From: Pochonia chlamydosporia 170
Lineage: Eukaryota; Ascomycota; Sordariomycetes; Hypocreales; Clavicipitaceae
Length of the DNA stretch: 64,000 bases
Assembly (NCBI RefSeq): GCF_001653235.2
Contig: NW_019154043.1
Coordinates: 682,001-746,000 of the forward strand
Direction: 5' to 3'
Below the pieces are notes generated by a model. The model saw nothing but the letters and a program-made list of their open reading frames with translations. It was not told the DNA's origin and searched no databases. Below, piece by piece: positions 1 to 12,559 of this stretch. Position numbers and translations under genes: made by a program. Numbering within the stretch: position 1 is the stretch's first letter; each line of letters begins with the position of its first letter.

Positions 1-774
1 TGCTTCCAATCTCCTTTTAATCAAACTACTACAAAAATAGGTGTTGCCCGCAGCACCTCTAATACGGTATTTCACATGATGACGCACCACGAGACAATTC
101 AACCAAAAAAACAGTGAATGGAAGACTTCACCGAGGAAAGAGGCTGAAGGAAAGGGGTTTCTAGTAAGCGATATTTAACAAAATGGATGGCGGGGTTAGG
201 TTAAATACTGGCTTTTTAGTCTCGTGTATTCTTGGCTGTAGTCATGGCTTTATTATGATTTTTCTCTACTCGTTTCATATACTGTGCATGTATTTTGTAT
301 TTGTCCGTCCCATTTCCCTATGCCAGTAATGTTGAGTGTTTTGATACTGCATAGCACATGGATGGTCGTTGAACACCGAACTCAGTGTTATCAGTTATTT
401 ACATGTCACGCCAGTCCATACAATACATCAAGCAAAAAGATAATCAAATCAATATATTCGCATCTAGCCAGCAAAGCAAACCGATGCATCAAACACTAAT
501 ACTGTATCCGTACCAGACTCCGTCCAATGCATTTTATGCTGCAATCGCAATCCATCCACATGTCTGTTTCGTCCGCGCAAAAGAATAAAATTGCCTTAAC
601 CTTCTTCATAAGAAGATGAGACCCGTCTAAACGCCTGTCGTGTGTGCAATTCCATCTCAATCCCATTAGTGCTATTATACATGACGTATTAAATATCGAT
701 TGCAAGAGTAATTGTAAAAGTGAGTGAGAAACAAGGTGTGCCACCATGCTCCCGATCCATGGTTGTTCGGCGGT
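1..774. other. 3' flank without a recognisable gene
   Basis: AT-rich sequence beyond the stop codon of the Sec2-like gene. It probably holds that gene's 3' UTR and terminator. Short open frames here have no recognisable domain and no coherent splice structure. Confidence 0.5.
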
Positions 775-2835
775 TTAAATGGTGGATTGTCGCTTGGTGC
801 TGGTAGAGTCACCAGTGCTGTGAGAGTCGGCTGACTGCACAGAGATACGTAATGTGCGTCCGCCGTCAGTTTGTTCGGGAGGAGTATGCGGTTCAGTGTT
901 GACTGTCTTGGTAATGTCCTCGTGGCTGCGGTTCTCGGGTGTCAAACACACGGTCTTCTTTTCAGAAGCAGTCCCCAGGGCGTCTTGGCCGTTTGAGTCT
1001 TCGGATGGTCGACCAGCTTTCGACTCTTGGTCCGCCTCTTCCTCGGCATGACCTGGTGCAGCAGGTATGACGCCGCCACCAATACGAGCCCAGAACATTT
1101 GATCTCTGATCTTGACACTCTCCTCCCAGGCTGCCTTCTCCTGGTCTTCGTCATCAGCTCGCCAATGGCCATCCTTGACCATGCGGAGAAAGCCGAGATA
1201 GTCGCAGGTAGATCGAACACGATTTAAGCAGTAATTGCACAGTGGATACCTCTGCGCTGAATCCGCTTCGCTGGTTCTGAATCGATGGTTTCGCAAGTAC
1301 TGTGAGTCCTTTCTGGATTCCCCGCATAGAGAGCAAGGCTGCATCTGAGGTTTCGCAAGGGCAATATAAGTCGCACTCGCAGGGATGGGTTCAACAACAA
1401 GAGATCCCTCCACAATCGAATTCAGTACGGTGCGGCGGGCTAGCCATGAGAGGCCAGGAGCAGTATCAAGGCGTAAAGTTGGCTCGATGTCCTCAGTCAA
1501 TGCACGCTTGTAAAATCGAGTTTCCTTTAGTGGTGGGATCGGGATGCCGCTGGAGCCAATGCTCGCTGTGGATGCCGGTGTATTGGGTGATTGAGGCGCA
1601 CTTTTGTCAGCTGGGACCGAAGCGCTGAGAGAAGTTGTGGATGCATTGGAAGGATGAGCACTAGACGTAGAGCCCCCAAGCCCAAGTGCAAGAGCATTTA
1701 ACCCGCCTAATGACCCCGAGGAGACTCGGCTAGGAGAGTACCTGTTATGAGATAGTCTGGCAAGATTCATGAAATCATCATATGCGACGAGGTCCGTTCG
1801 TAAAACCGGCTGGAGAAGGTGCGGTAGGCTTAAGGGCGGGCAGGGCGCGAAAGTATCAGCTGAAGGTGACCCGGGCTCGGTTCCTTGCCCTTCGGGAACA
1901 GCTCTGTCGTCGTATTCATGGTCGAACCTGCCAACGCCAGGTGAAGGGGGTGCTGTACCGTTTGTTTGGTCATCACGTTCCAAAGCCATCGCTTCCATGA
2001 CACTCTTCAACTCGGAAAGCTGCTCCTGTTGAGATTTGAGAAGTCCTTCCGAATCGGCGAGTTGACCCTTGAGTTGATCGATTTTGCGTTGTAAAGCATC
2101 ATGCTGGGCTTGTGCCTCTTCCTTGGCACCAATGACCATCTTGTTAGCCTCTTCAAACAGAGCTGTGGTAAGATTCTCCAGTTCTTGTTCAATCTTCTTC
2201 TTCTCTTTCTCGGTGTCGAGTCGCTTGGCAGTTTCCTCTGCCACCCTAGCCTGCATGTTTCTCTTTTCCAAATGCAATGCCTTCTTCTCGGCGTCTAGCG
2301 TCGACCGGCGCACCCAGACATCGCCTCGAATGGTATCGCGCATGGAGGCATTATGGGCTTCCAACTCCCGAATGCGGTCTTTAGCTGTGGACAATTCATG
2401 GCGAGTGGCGGAAAGGGTATCATCTAAAACAGTTTGGTAGTTGATTGCGTTGATGAGCTTGGTGCTCAGGGTGGCGACTTCGTCGTCGAGATCGGGATGG
2501 TGGTTTGCCTTTGGCTCAGATTCGTCATTCGAAGGGCTTTTCGAGCGACTCCGCGGATCCGGCAACGTGCTCATCTCATCGCTAATCACTGGTGCGGAGT
2601 GGGATGTTGTGAGAGAGATTGACGGTAGTTGTGAGGTAGATGGTGATTTGATAGGTAATCGCGCTTTTTGCGGCGTCGGTGAAGGCGGCGAGGACTGGGT
2701 TGTGGCGGCAACGGAGGACAGGGAACGGAAGTGACCCAAAGAAGATCTGCCAGATGATGGTCGGGAGCTTGTTTGGTGGTGTTGTGGCCAGCCTCCGGCG
2801 TAGATGAAGCTGAACAAGTGGTTAGCCACGGCCAT
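775..2835 (-). CDS. SEC2: Sec2-family Rab guanine nucleotide exchange factor
   Basis: Single-exon 686-residue protein. Sec2-type GEFs activate the Sec4/Rab8 GTPase on secretory vesicles during polarised exocytosis. Residues about 1-115 are Ser/Pro-rich. Residues about 118-290 form a long heptad-rich coiled coil typical of the Sec2p GEF domain, including the stretch LFEEANKMV. A Ser/Gly-rich linker follows. Residues about 498-600 carry two CxxC-type pairs (CSLC, CNYC) and an aromatic segment ending in DQMFWARIGGG, which resembles the C-terminal domain of animal Rabin8/Rab3IP. The ATG at 2835 is the clear start. However, a GTAAGT donor at 3037 and a CCCCAG acceptor at 2846 bound a leader intron, and an ATG at 3045 would join in frame and add six residues (MESSKT). 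Family call is from motif recognition; the vesicle role is inferred from the family. Confidence 0.85.
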   Translation of the reverse strand: MAVANHLFSFIYAGGWPQHHQTSSRPSSGRSSLGHFRSLSSVAATTQSSPPSPTPQKARLPIKSPSTSQLPSISLTTSHSAPVISDEMSTLPDPRSRSKSPSNDESEPKANHHPDLDDEVATLSTKLINAINYQTVLDDTLSATRHELSTAKDRIRELEAHNASMRDTIRGDVWVRRSTLDAEKKALHLEKRNMQARVAEETAKRLDTEKEKKKIEQELENLTTALFEEANKMVIGAKEEAQAQHDALQRKIDQLKGQLADSEGLLKSQQEQLSELKSVMEAMALERDDQTNGTAPPSPGVGRFDHEYDDRAVPEGQGTEPGSPSADTFAPCPPLSLPHLLQPVLRTDLVAYDDFMNLARLSHNRYSPSRVSSGSLGGLNALALGLGGSTSSAHPSNASTTSLSASVPADKSAPQSPNTPASTASIGSSGIPIPPLKETRFYKRALTEDIEPTLRLDTAPGLSWLARRTVLNSIVEGSLVVEPIPASATYIALAKPQMQPCSLCGESRKDSQYLRNHRFRTSEADSAQRYPLCNYCLNRVRSTCDYLGFLRMVKDGHWRADDEDQEKAAWEESVKIRDQMFWARIGGGVIPAAPGHAEEEADQESKAGRPSEDSNGQDALGTASEKKTVCLTPENRSHEDITKTVNTEPHTPPEQTDGGRTLRISVQSADSHSTGDSTSTKRQSTI

Positions 2836-5800
2836 TGTTTTTGATCTGGGGATAATGTTGTGTGTTTAGGTGGTGGTTGTTCGAGTGTCCTAGATTGTCT
2901 CACAGGGACAAGACAAGACAAGAACAGTGCTCGGTGGCGAGCAAGTTCATGTTCGAGACATTTCCAGGAGACTTTGGACACAAGGCTGGAAGGAACGGAG
3001 ATCAGCTGTTGGGGAGTCAGGTAATTCAGGCACTTACGATTCCATCACCTCTCAGCTTTCTGGCAGCCCAAGCAGAAGCCGCGACCGAGGGCGGTGCCGA
3101 TGTGAGAAATGGAGAGCAGAAATGTCGAAGCGTTCCGAGGGGGGTGAAAGTATGGGGGGGGCTCGGTTGATTTTATCTGGCGAGATTTTTATTTTTAAAT
3201 TGAGTCCAAGGAAATTACTTTAGAGCAACACAATAGACTCAACGGCCGGCGTACAATACAAATGCAGATTGCAGCCACGGAAGGTTGCGCAGTCAAAGTC
3301 TAGGGGTGCGTCGGCTAGTAATGAAGCTTTGTGGCGTCTCGTTGGTTTTCGGCTTTCAGTCTGGTCCAAATCAAAAAAGCGTTGGGCCCTGATGACGATG
3401 CAGGACCAAAGGAAAGGTAGCACCGACAACGGTGTGTGCAGCAAATGCGTGCGTGCAACCCGACCGTGTTGAAGGAGCGAAACCCAGCCACGAGAGGACA
3501 AGGAGGAAAGAGATTATAGGTTTAGGTCGTGGTGTCGGGAGCCCGGAGAAGATTTCAAATGCGCATGATTTTTCTTGGTGTGGTGCAGAGAGGAGTTGCG
3601 GCTGCGACTTCGGATGGGCGGTTGGGGATACGGTGGTTTGGTTCGGGGTGAAGGTATTGACCCGACAGGAGTCGAAATGCAATAGGAATCGGGGCGGTAC
3701 TCGCGAATGTCGGGAAGGAAAAGGAACAGGAACAAGAGGTTATGGGCTGTTCCGTTCGATAGGGGTAAATGCGGCGGTGAAGAAGGTTTGAAGAGTATGA
3801 GGACGAAAAGAAGAGGCGTCGATGACCCAGACGGTGAGAGGAGCAAAGGTTGAGCAAGACAGCAAGTTCAAAGTTGCTTTTTCCAGCGTCACAAGTCACA
3901 GAGCAGAGTCAAGCAGAATGGGGGAGGCTTTCGTCAACGACTTTCTGGACCCAGACAGAACAGCCACTAGTATTCTGATAGCCTGGAGGCGGCGGCTGGC
4001 TGCAGGGAAGCGAAAGCCAGAACCTTGCAACGGGCGATTGATTGATGGATTGGTTGAATGGGGTCAGCGTCGGGAGAGAAAACGACAAAGTGCGGAGAAG
4101 GCAGGCGGATGATTTGGATCAAATCAATATGTGTGCCTCGTACAAGATAGATTTGATGCTGCCTTTGTGTCCACTTTCCGCATTGATCGCTGTGCAAATG
4201 CCAATTGCAGATGCAGAGTCCTCGTAACTTGAAGCTCGCGATTGAGGTTATACAGGGGTATTTGCTTTTCGCGCTTCGTGTTATCATGGGCCACCAGCCT
4301 CTCAGCTATCGTGGTCGAGATGCATGGGGGGGGGCCTGGCCTGGACTTGATGGAGCTGGAACTGGGGTGATGATGACGATGGGAAGACCAGGGAGGGGAA
4401 TCTGAGAGGGCGACTAATTGATATTATGCAGTACGGGGTTATTATGCCGTGCGTGCTTGAGATGGAGAAAAAGAAAAGCCTGAGCCATTCTCTGTGCCGT
4501 GGTATTGAATTGAATTATGATACATGCTTTTACTACAGCATTACATTACATTACATACAGCATTCTGAGTCTGGCGCCATGCACGTCGTGCCTCATTCTC
4601 ATGTACGAGACATGTATGCGCAGCGCACAACAGATGCACATGCACAGGAGAAGACAAGCACCAGCAAGAAACAAGCAAAAACAGGGACGGAATAGAGACC
4701 ATGAGCGAAAAGGCGGTTCCTGGCTGGGCCAAGGCCACGAGAACAATAGCGTCAGTCTGGTTGGTGATACTACGCCACGCCACTGCACAAGACCTACCCT
4801 CAACTTGGGGTGTGTTCGAGTCAAATTTGCCTCCCGTCTGGTCTGAACGGCCGTCTCCAAGGTCTGGTCGCATAATCGCCTCACTCGTCATTTTTTAGCC
4901 GGTTCAAAGTTGACAGGTGATTGAATGAACCAGTGGGCGCCGACGGAACGATAGCGTGGCACTGGGTTCATTAGTGCCAAGGCCAGTTCAATGTTGACTG
5001 GACCAGCAGTTTGGTCTTTGCCGCCGAGAACAGAGGGCTAGTTCCGCTGGGCAGTGGATCCGGTGCGAGAGGCAGCTGGCTTGTCCAGGCACTTGGTCTG
5101 GTGGTTCACGAGTGGGGCGAACATTCGAGGCAGGACATTGAACCTGACATAAGCAGCCAGGCAATTCCGCAGGGACATTGAACTTTCACCATTCGATACG
5201 ACCCCGAGCTGGCATTGTGACACCACATGCATTTGTGCTTCCATCTCGTCACCAGACAAGCATCAGGCGGCATCAGCTTCTTCTCACCAGCAGGTACAAG
5301 TGGTGTCAAGTCTCACCCAGACCCAAGCTCCAAGCAAGGAGTTGTCTGCCCTGCACTCGCTTTGTTTCACGGCCAGCCTGAACCGTCGACCAGAAGCACC
5401 AGACCGCAAACGGCACACCAACAACACATCAACCTCACGAGCATTAAACCCATTGGCTTGAGCCAGTCATTTCGTGCATCAATTCCAACGTCGTGGCCAT
5501 GGCGCTGCATTTGGGCTTATCATCACCAAATGCAAGTCATTTCCGCTCGACACCCTCTTTACCTGATGTTCCAATCTCCACCTTCTACATTGACGCTTCG
5601 GCTAAAGCAAAGTCGCAAAGCTGTGCAAGCTAAGGCCTCTCAGCTGCCCTGTCGGTCAACTCGGTTCAAATGTGCCCTATCCAGCAGGTCGACCTTTTAG
5701 GAAAGTTAGAGAGCTGCTCCAGCTCATACCCCTGCATGCTACGACGCGATGCCTTTGTCCCGTCAAAGTCTCCAATTCAAGTCAGCTAGCTGAAGGGAGG

Positions 5801-6392
5801 AGCCAACGCGACCAATGTCCTGGACACACATTTATCAAAGTACCAGACGCTTCGCGTTAGCCATGCGCATATGCCAAGTGGAAAAAGAAGAGCGCTCCCA
5901 CGGAGCGCCATCTTTCCTCTACTGCTGGAAGCTGCTAAACGCGAAGCGAGTACGCTCCTCGGTCGTATTGATGACGACTATGGGAGATGCCACTGGGATC
6001 CGATCGCCCTGAGACATTGATCAGCTTGTGGTCAATGCGGTTTGCGGCACGGTTGGTGATCGGCAAAGCCACCAACAAATACACCGACGAGCAGATGCTC
6101 ATCACAAATACGTGCATACCCTGTAGTCAAGGTGAATCGCTTTGGATCATCTGTCGGTCGCGTTCAAGGCATAATGAAAGTGCATGTATGGCCATGAGTG
6201 AAGAGTGTTAGACTTGTAATTCATCATGCCACCACCGACTGCATTGTATGCCAAGCGGATGATGTTTCTACGGTAAGAATGCATTTCATGATGGTTTAGT
6301 TCATGCATGACCCCAGCCAAACGAACTCCCAAGCTCTTCAACCAAGCTCTCAAGTTTTGTAAACTACCGACTCAGTTCCTCACCAATGACTC
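2836..6392. other. 3.5 kb intergenic region with the Sec2 leader
   Basis: No convincing gene. The part next to the Sec2 start is pyrimidine-rich on the minus strand, as in fungal core promoters, and holds a likely 192-bp leader intron (3037 to 2846). An open frame of 157 codons from the ATG at 5227 has no recognisable domain and looks like chance. A G run lies near 4326. An inverted repeat lies at 4924-4972. Confidence 0.5.
4924..4972. repeat. Imperfect inverted repeat (hairpin)
   Basis: The arm AATGAACCAGTG at 4924-4935 is matched by CACTGGGTTCATT at 4960-4972, complementary except for one bulged base, around a 24-base loop. It lies in non-coding DNA between the Sec2 leader and the P450. 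Its function is unknown; it could be a regulator site, a small transposon remnant or chance. Confidence 0.4.
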
Positions 6393-8199
6393 TTATCGTA
6401 AATGTACAGTCCGTTCCTCGGCCTCAGCAATCCACTGCCGCAGCTTCGCATCCGACCTTGCCTTGATACCAATCTTGAATGGTTTGGGATCCAGCGTCAG
6501 CGACGTAGGCGTACCATTGCAATCAATGCAGTCCATGCAAGGCTCATCCTCAGGATTATCCGACGGGAACATCTCAAACGCCGTAATGAGACGAATGTAC
6601 GCGGTGTATAGTTCGCGGTTTGCAAGATGTGAGCCTGCACACATGCGCGATCCAGCCCCATATGAGTAATGCGGCGTGCCAACTTCTGTGTCTTCAAGGA
6701 ATCGCTCGGGGATGAATTTCTCAGGCATCTTGAACCGGTCCTCGTCGTAGTCGGCGGCATAGGCATTCTATCAAGACGGTTACATTAGTCGTGAGATCAA
6801 GGACGGTAACTATGTAATACTTGAAAAACTGTAAATACTCACCATGAAAAAGGTTGTGCCCGCAGGAATCACCGTGTCCTTGTACGGAATGTCTCGGATG
6901 CTCGTGCGAGGAAGACAGATGGGGATAACGGTCCAGTATCGGAGAACTTCTTTGACAAACGCCGTGATATACGGTACTTTTTCTTCCACCAGGCACTTTT
7001 CCCATGCGTCGCCGTTGGGATACACCTCCTCGATTGCCTTTAGGGCCTTGGCCTGTACAGCCTGTCCCTCCTTGGTGGAAAGGAATGCCATCCCCATGAT
7101 GAGGTTGCCAGGGACGGTATCAAGACCAGCAGAAACCATGGTCAAGCAGATGGACTTGATCTCAGCTATCACCACCATTGTCAGCACTCCCCGTCACCTT
7201 CCCAACATAAAAAATCTGGGGTAGGTGTAATTCCAGACATACCAAGATTCAACTTTGCCTCCGGATCCTTCAAAATATTCCCCGTAATGCAAGGCTTATC
7301 CGTCCCCTTTGCAATCTCACCCTTTAAATGATCCAGCATCTGCGTCAGGTACCGATCCCTTCTCACGCGATACTCATCCGCCGACGAATTCTGCGCACCC
7401 CAAAGTCGCAGCAGCGGCACATAATCCTGCCAGTTGTTACTCGTGGATCTAAAGTTGGAAATCTCTCGCTCCACATGCGTCACCTCCTTGAGAAGCTCGC
7501 TGTCAATAGAGCCGTCAATACGATACCCATAGTTCAGCGTGAGTGAGGTGTTGAGCGCAAATCTCGCAAAGTAGGCGTTTGGATCTACGGGCTGCGTGCC
7601 GCCCTTACAGTCATCCAGTAGTTCCTTGATACTCACGGTTGATTCGAGATCCAGGATGGGCATGTAGGACTGTGTTGCTGGGCGGTTGAGAGCCGTGGCG
7701 GCGGCCTTTCTGCGACGCTTGCACGACTCGTCCCATGGGGAGGTGCCGATCGTGAAGCCCTGCGAGGAGGATACGACGGAGTGGAAGGTGTGGAACATGG
7801 GACGGGAGATGAGTGCGGATTGGTGTGTGATCCAGAAGTGCTTGACTGATTCGTACGAGTTGACAAAGATGATGCGCTGTGGTGGCTTCGTATTAGTTTT
7901 GGTGTTGTGCTCGCCCGCTTTCTCTCGCAAGATAGATCTCTTACGAGATAGATGAGAAGCATTTAGTCTCTTCTACTTACACGATTGCCGAGTCTAGTTT
8001 GAAAGACTGGCCCATACTTGCGCGCCCATCGTTGCGCTACTCTCGCGTGGTCTATCCCCAGCTCAAGCAGATTTCCGAATATAGGTACGCCCGGAATCTC
8101 TGGCAGGCCCTTGATTTTAGGAACATCCGTGGCATTCAGATACCTGACGAGAAAGTAGATGGCGGCCACGATGCCAATCGCAATCACTGGGTAAGACAT
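6393..8199 (-). CDS. Cytochrome P450, CYP504 (phenylacetate hydroxylase) type
   Basis: Four exons (8199-7981, 7876-7243, 7165-6843, 6767-6393) join in phase to 516 residues, normal for a P450. An N-terminal membrane anchor lies at residues about 4-20, followed by a proline hinge. The I-helix has AGLDTVPGN, the K-helix has ExxR in KEVLRYW, and the haem loop YGAGSRMCAGSH places the ligand at Cys435. These blocks closely resemble Aspergillus PhacA/CYP504A, which 2-hydroxylates phenylacetate at the ER on the way to homogentisate. The exact substrate (phenylacetate or a 3-hydroxy derivative) is inference. No other homogentisate-pathway gene lies in the window. All introns are GT-AG and 75-104 bp. 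Confidence 0.87.
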
Positions 8200-9371
8200 G
8201 GTCGCGTGGTGTCAAGACGGATGCACAACACAACGGGATCTGGGGAGAATGTCACCATTCCAAGTTGGAGCCGGTTGGTTCCCGTCTTGTCCTTTTAAAC
8301 CAACAAAGAAAATAGTCAAATGATCTCACTGTGCTGCAGTAAGCCGATCATTATGGCTTGTCGCCCGACGATTGAACCGGCTACCACGGGATTTCGGTGA
8401 TTGGTGCTCCGTGTGGAATTCGGAATCTGCATTCCGTCTGGGTCCGTTGAATGGAGTCAGCCAGTTTTGAGGCGTCATCGGATCTTTGGCTTGTTTTACT
8501 GGCGCGGGGGAACAGGAAAGGGGATACGGGACGCGGGGAAGGTTGCAACCGCAGCCGGATCTGGTTGTCATAAAGGGACCGTGTTTGTCGTTCCTTGTTA
8601 ATCCACTTGGTCTAACTGGTTGTGGCGGTTGTACGTGGTTGTGTTGAGTGAGGAATTCAAGGTGACGATGAGGGCAAAAGTGACGAGTCATGCCGATATA
8701 CGGTCCGAATTCGTGCGACTTGTCGACTCTCCTTTGGGTGCTTTTGTGATAAAATGTTCATTGAAGCTTGAGTATAGTGCAGGATGTTTGAGATCCACAT
8801 GAGTTCGTTTGGAAGCTGCCTTGGAGGGCAATATAATTGTACAGTCTGCTTGGCGTCAGCCACAGAGAGAATGCCCACCATCCAGAGTGACCTCAGCCAA
8901 GGGATATTCAAATTTCTTCACTCGAGTTATGACAGAGTGGGACTGTGCGGAAAAGTGCCGACGCTCGGCCATATACTCTAACTTACAGTCTTTTGAACGC
9001 CTTTGTCGTTTGCTAGCAAGAATAATGCAAGTTTCAGGTTTGTGTCTGTTAATGCCGAAGAACTTGCCGATACTCAGTCCACTTCATTGGGAACCTAGTT
9101 TGAGCAAATGCGAAGCGGAAAACTTTGAGAACAGTCGTGCAATGTGTAACTTAGATCCTCTGATTGAGCAAATATCTCCAGTGTAAGCGATATCTATTCA
9201 TGTTTTACAAAACTAGCATAGCTTCAGTACATAGTAGTTAAAGCCTCGTCTATGTGCCCTCAATAAAAGCTGTTCTTAGAATAACTTCATATCAAAACTC
9301 CAGCCTAGCAGTCCCCCCAAAAAGAGCAAGATGTGGCCAAGGAAAAAAAAAAAAGGAAGAATCTGTCTAGC
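8200..9371. other. Intergenic region, P450 promoter side
   Basis: Promoter of the P450 gene, and beyond it the 3' flank of the DUF2306-type gene, which ends at 9372. An A-rich run lies at about 9345-9357. No supported gene. Confidence 0.5.
8293..8299 (-). promoter_or_regulatory. TATA-like element of the P450 gene
   Basis: A TTTAAAA motif read on the minus strand lies about 95 bases upstream of the P450 ATG, a normal spacing for a fungal TATA box. Position and composition are the only evidence. Confidence 0.35.
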
Positions 9372-10473
9372 TCAACGCAGCGGACTTGTCGATTCCTCAC
9401 ACCCAGGAACATCCCAAGGCTCTGCGTCGCCCAATCTTTGAACAGTCAAACCCCCATTCCCTGGATTTTGAACACCTGCCTCAAGCTGCTTCTGATACGA
9501 GATTTTTCGCAGTCTCGTCGCCTCAGCAGGCGTAAGTCTAAGATAGACCTCTGCCCCAATACAATGTATCGCGAGCGCAAGCCAACTTCCCGTGCTAAAC
9601 GTAGAATTAAACGCCGCAACAAGTTGATCTGCTCGACCGGTGCCCATGTCTGCCTGGACAATAGCATGTTGGTCCAGATTTTGACCCGAATAGTAAGGCG
9701 AGCAACTTGGGTAGCTGCCGAGGACTTGAGACGCGTTGCCGGCAAAGATGTAGTCGATTACAGTGCATGGGATAGCAGAAAAGGGTTTGCGGGAGGTGCT
9801 GCTTATTATGAGAGACATCAAGAGGCTGATGATGCGCATGGTGATAATGTATCCTGCCTGAATGGATGTTAGAATCACCAGTCAGTGATGTATTTACACA
9901 TCGGCCTTGTGAGCAATTGCCACTTACCACGCTCCAGGCTCGAATCATCCACGCCCGGTGCTGTTCAATCTGCAGCTTCTTGATATTCCAGAGCGCAAGT
10001 CCCTTACTCCCCAGGAATAAGATGCTCGCAAATGCAGGTACAGTCTGAACATCAACCAGACCCCCAAGAACAAACTTAAGTACAATGAATACGCCCACCG
10101 TACTCAGCACACTTAAAACGATGATGATATAGCCGTTTATTCGGTGGACGAGCAGCCACTTGTATCGGATGATGGGGAGGAACTGTAGAACGACGAGAAT
10201 GCCTGCCGGAAGAACGGTAGATAGGTGCAGCATGATGCCTATTTTCCCAGGTCTTTGCTTGTAGTAGTAGCATTCACCTGGGAGTGCCGAGCCAACTTTC
10301 GAGTTTGGGTTGCAAAAGATGTTGTCAAAGGAGAGGTACATTAAGCGGGAGAGCGAAAACCCCAGAAGGGCGCCGCAGAGAATAATGTAGAGGGTGAAGT
10401 TGTAGGTTTTGCGGAAGCCAAACGGTTGTTGAATGCGTTGGAGCAGAGTTACTTTGGGGGTTTTGGAGGACAT
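9372..10473 (-). CDS. DUF2306-type integral membrane protein
   Basis: Two exons (10473-9928 and 9857-9372, 70-bp GT-AG intron, phase 0) give 343 residues. Hydrophobic helices lie at about residues 28-48, 82-104, 115-140, 148-165 and 183-200. The motif HRINGY in a membrane segment and the later EQHRAWMIRAW are typical of fungal and bacterial DUF2306 proteins, whose biochemical role is unknown. The C-terminal third has a Cys-containing loop and a final soluble tail. The start is the only in-frame ATG ahead of the first helix. The family assignment rests on remembered motif patterns. Confidence 0.75.
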
Positions 10474-12559
10474 TTTGTGCGTTGATCTGCCAATATTTGT
10501 TGAGGGAATGAGACTGTATAAGTTGGGCTGCGAAGGAATGGGAATAATTTAATAGAAACGAATAAGAAAGTAAGGGAATGGTTGAAAGAGATGGTGTAAC
10601 CGCATCTTGGTATTATATAGTCGTGAGAAGTTATGAGGCATGCGTTTTGTGAATACCAGTATTGCATGGTGATTACGCGTGGAGTTGAAGCTCGAAAGGC
10701 TTGCCAATATCATCCACACAAAATATTCCCATTTTGGCAATTTCGCTGCAGAAAGGGTGCCAAGGCGAACTGCCGATCGTAAATACAAAATCGGCAATTT
10801 TGGTGCATGAATAAGAGGATTACGGTATGAGACGAATACGAGGGAATGCGAAATAAGTGTTTCTGGAGTGGGCTCCCTCCTGACTTTACTTTACCAGAGC
10901 GTAAATCACTTTCTAAGAATCCCATTACTGAAATATTCACTTCAGATTGCGTAGGAGCGTTTTTCAATGGCGCCAAAATGTGGGAGGGCTGAGATGTTTC
11001 GCGGCGGCTGTTGGTATCTATGCGCCTCCAAGTGCAACGTTTTGAGTTGTGGCACGTTAATTTATTTCTTCAAGGCTATAAACTAGGTGATCCGGGATCT
11101 TGGAGTAGTAAATATGGATAATGAAAAAGCGGGATACTGCCGAATAACGCCATGTTCAATTTTTTTTTTGACTGACGAGGACGATCTGACTTGTTCGTGG
11201 CCGCCAAGATAGGACATCAAAGGTATTAGACCACATTAAGGATGCCGCATACGACGAATCCTTGAACTCATTGTGCGCCTGTGCTGTGCATACCTGGTTG
11301 TGCATAATTGCGAAAAGCCAAAGGATGTCCATCATCGTGAACTCAACGAGGTAAAACTTGACATTGTAAGACTGCTTGACTGTTATCCATGCAGCTAATT
11401 TGGTAAACAAGAATTGCCGTATCTCGCCGTATTAATAGAAACGCCCGGAATTTACAGGGGAGTTACAGGTAATAGATCTGATGACCGTCCACAACACCCA
11501 CGTCACTGTCTCAGTCATAGCTGTTGGTGATTCAACAACCTAGGGGAAGCCATCAATTGGCTGCACCAGCCTCTCAGCTAGCACACGCTGACCAAAATTA
11601 CCGCCCACATCAAAGCGGCCGGAGCCGTCAGATGGTGGATTGAGTGGATATCTCTCAGCGGACTTTCAACCGACCTGAGGCATTGAGTCGGAGTTTGCCG
11701 ACAACTTGGTGCTTCCATCTCGAATCTTGATCATTGATTGATTCGAGGTCTATGAATGACGTTGTCGAGGTTCTTTTGGTAGTAACTTGTTAGTTGGATG
11801 GTCTCAGGAAACTTGTATCGCATTAAATTTGAGTTCCGTTGCAATTAGACCAAACTTGGCCATGACCCCAAGTGCCATGAGAGGAACCGGGAGCGTACAG
11901 ATGAAAATTCTTCAAGGAAAATAGAGACGAAAAGTCTGTATATCTGAGTTTTTGAATGGTAAAAAGTCTTCAGGCAACCCGTTATGTATGTTGCATGTGC
12001 TCTGACATACGCCTGACATACCAATCTGGGTTGGAGAGGCGTTTAACCAAGCAGGTGCCGGGCGATCACAACGCAATACGAGAAATGAAAATGGCGTCCT
12101 TGGCCCAATATGTAATCTCCATGATCTACAAGTAACGGTACATGCCTCCATGACATTCTATATCAAGGAAATCGGGAGCGGGAGAAGTGGATTCAAAACG
12201 TGGTGAACTGGAGTTAGTGTGGTCGGCACATTGATCGATGGCCGGGTTTCTCATTGCAGCCACTAGTCGAAAACTTCACCATAATGTCTTCAAAGGTTCT
12301 ATGGCCATGCATAAGTTCTTGACACCTTTCATATTCATGTCTAGAATCACCGTACTGTTGGCTGGCCGAATCTACTGCGTGATTTCTTTCGGTGAATGAG
12401 CACGAAGCCTATCCCCAAGCTGGAAGAGACACCCCTTGATAACACCTCACACCCTAGTCGTGCCTCCAAAATCTCATTTCCCTCAAAACTTCTCTTCTGT
12501 GGTCCTCTCCTCGACGGAATCAATTACTCTCATGACTCTGGCCCGTCGATTCCGCACTC
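10474..12559. other. 2.1 kb intergenic region
   Basis: Shared upstream region of the divergent DUF2306-type gene (minus) and Zn2Cys6 regulator (plus). Short open frames on both strands show no domain and no splice continuity. I see no gene here. Confidence 0.5.

Noticed and set aside
5227..5700. 157-codon ATG open frame between SEC2 and the P450
   Set aside because: No domain or splice structure, composition like non-coding DNA, and it stands alone; treated as chance.
4291..11578. A 17-base identical string (CACCAGCCTCTCAGCTA) near 4294 and 11565
   Set aside because: In 64 kb one such match is not far from chance, and flanks do not extend the similarity.
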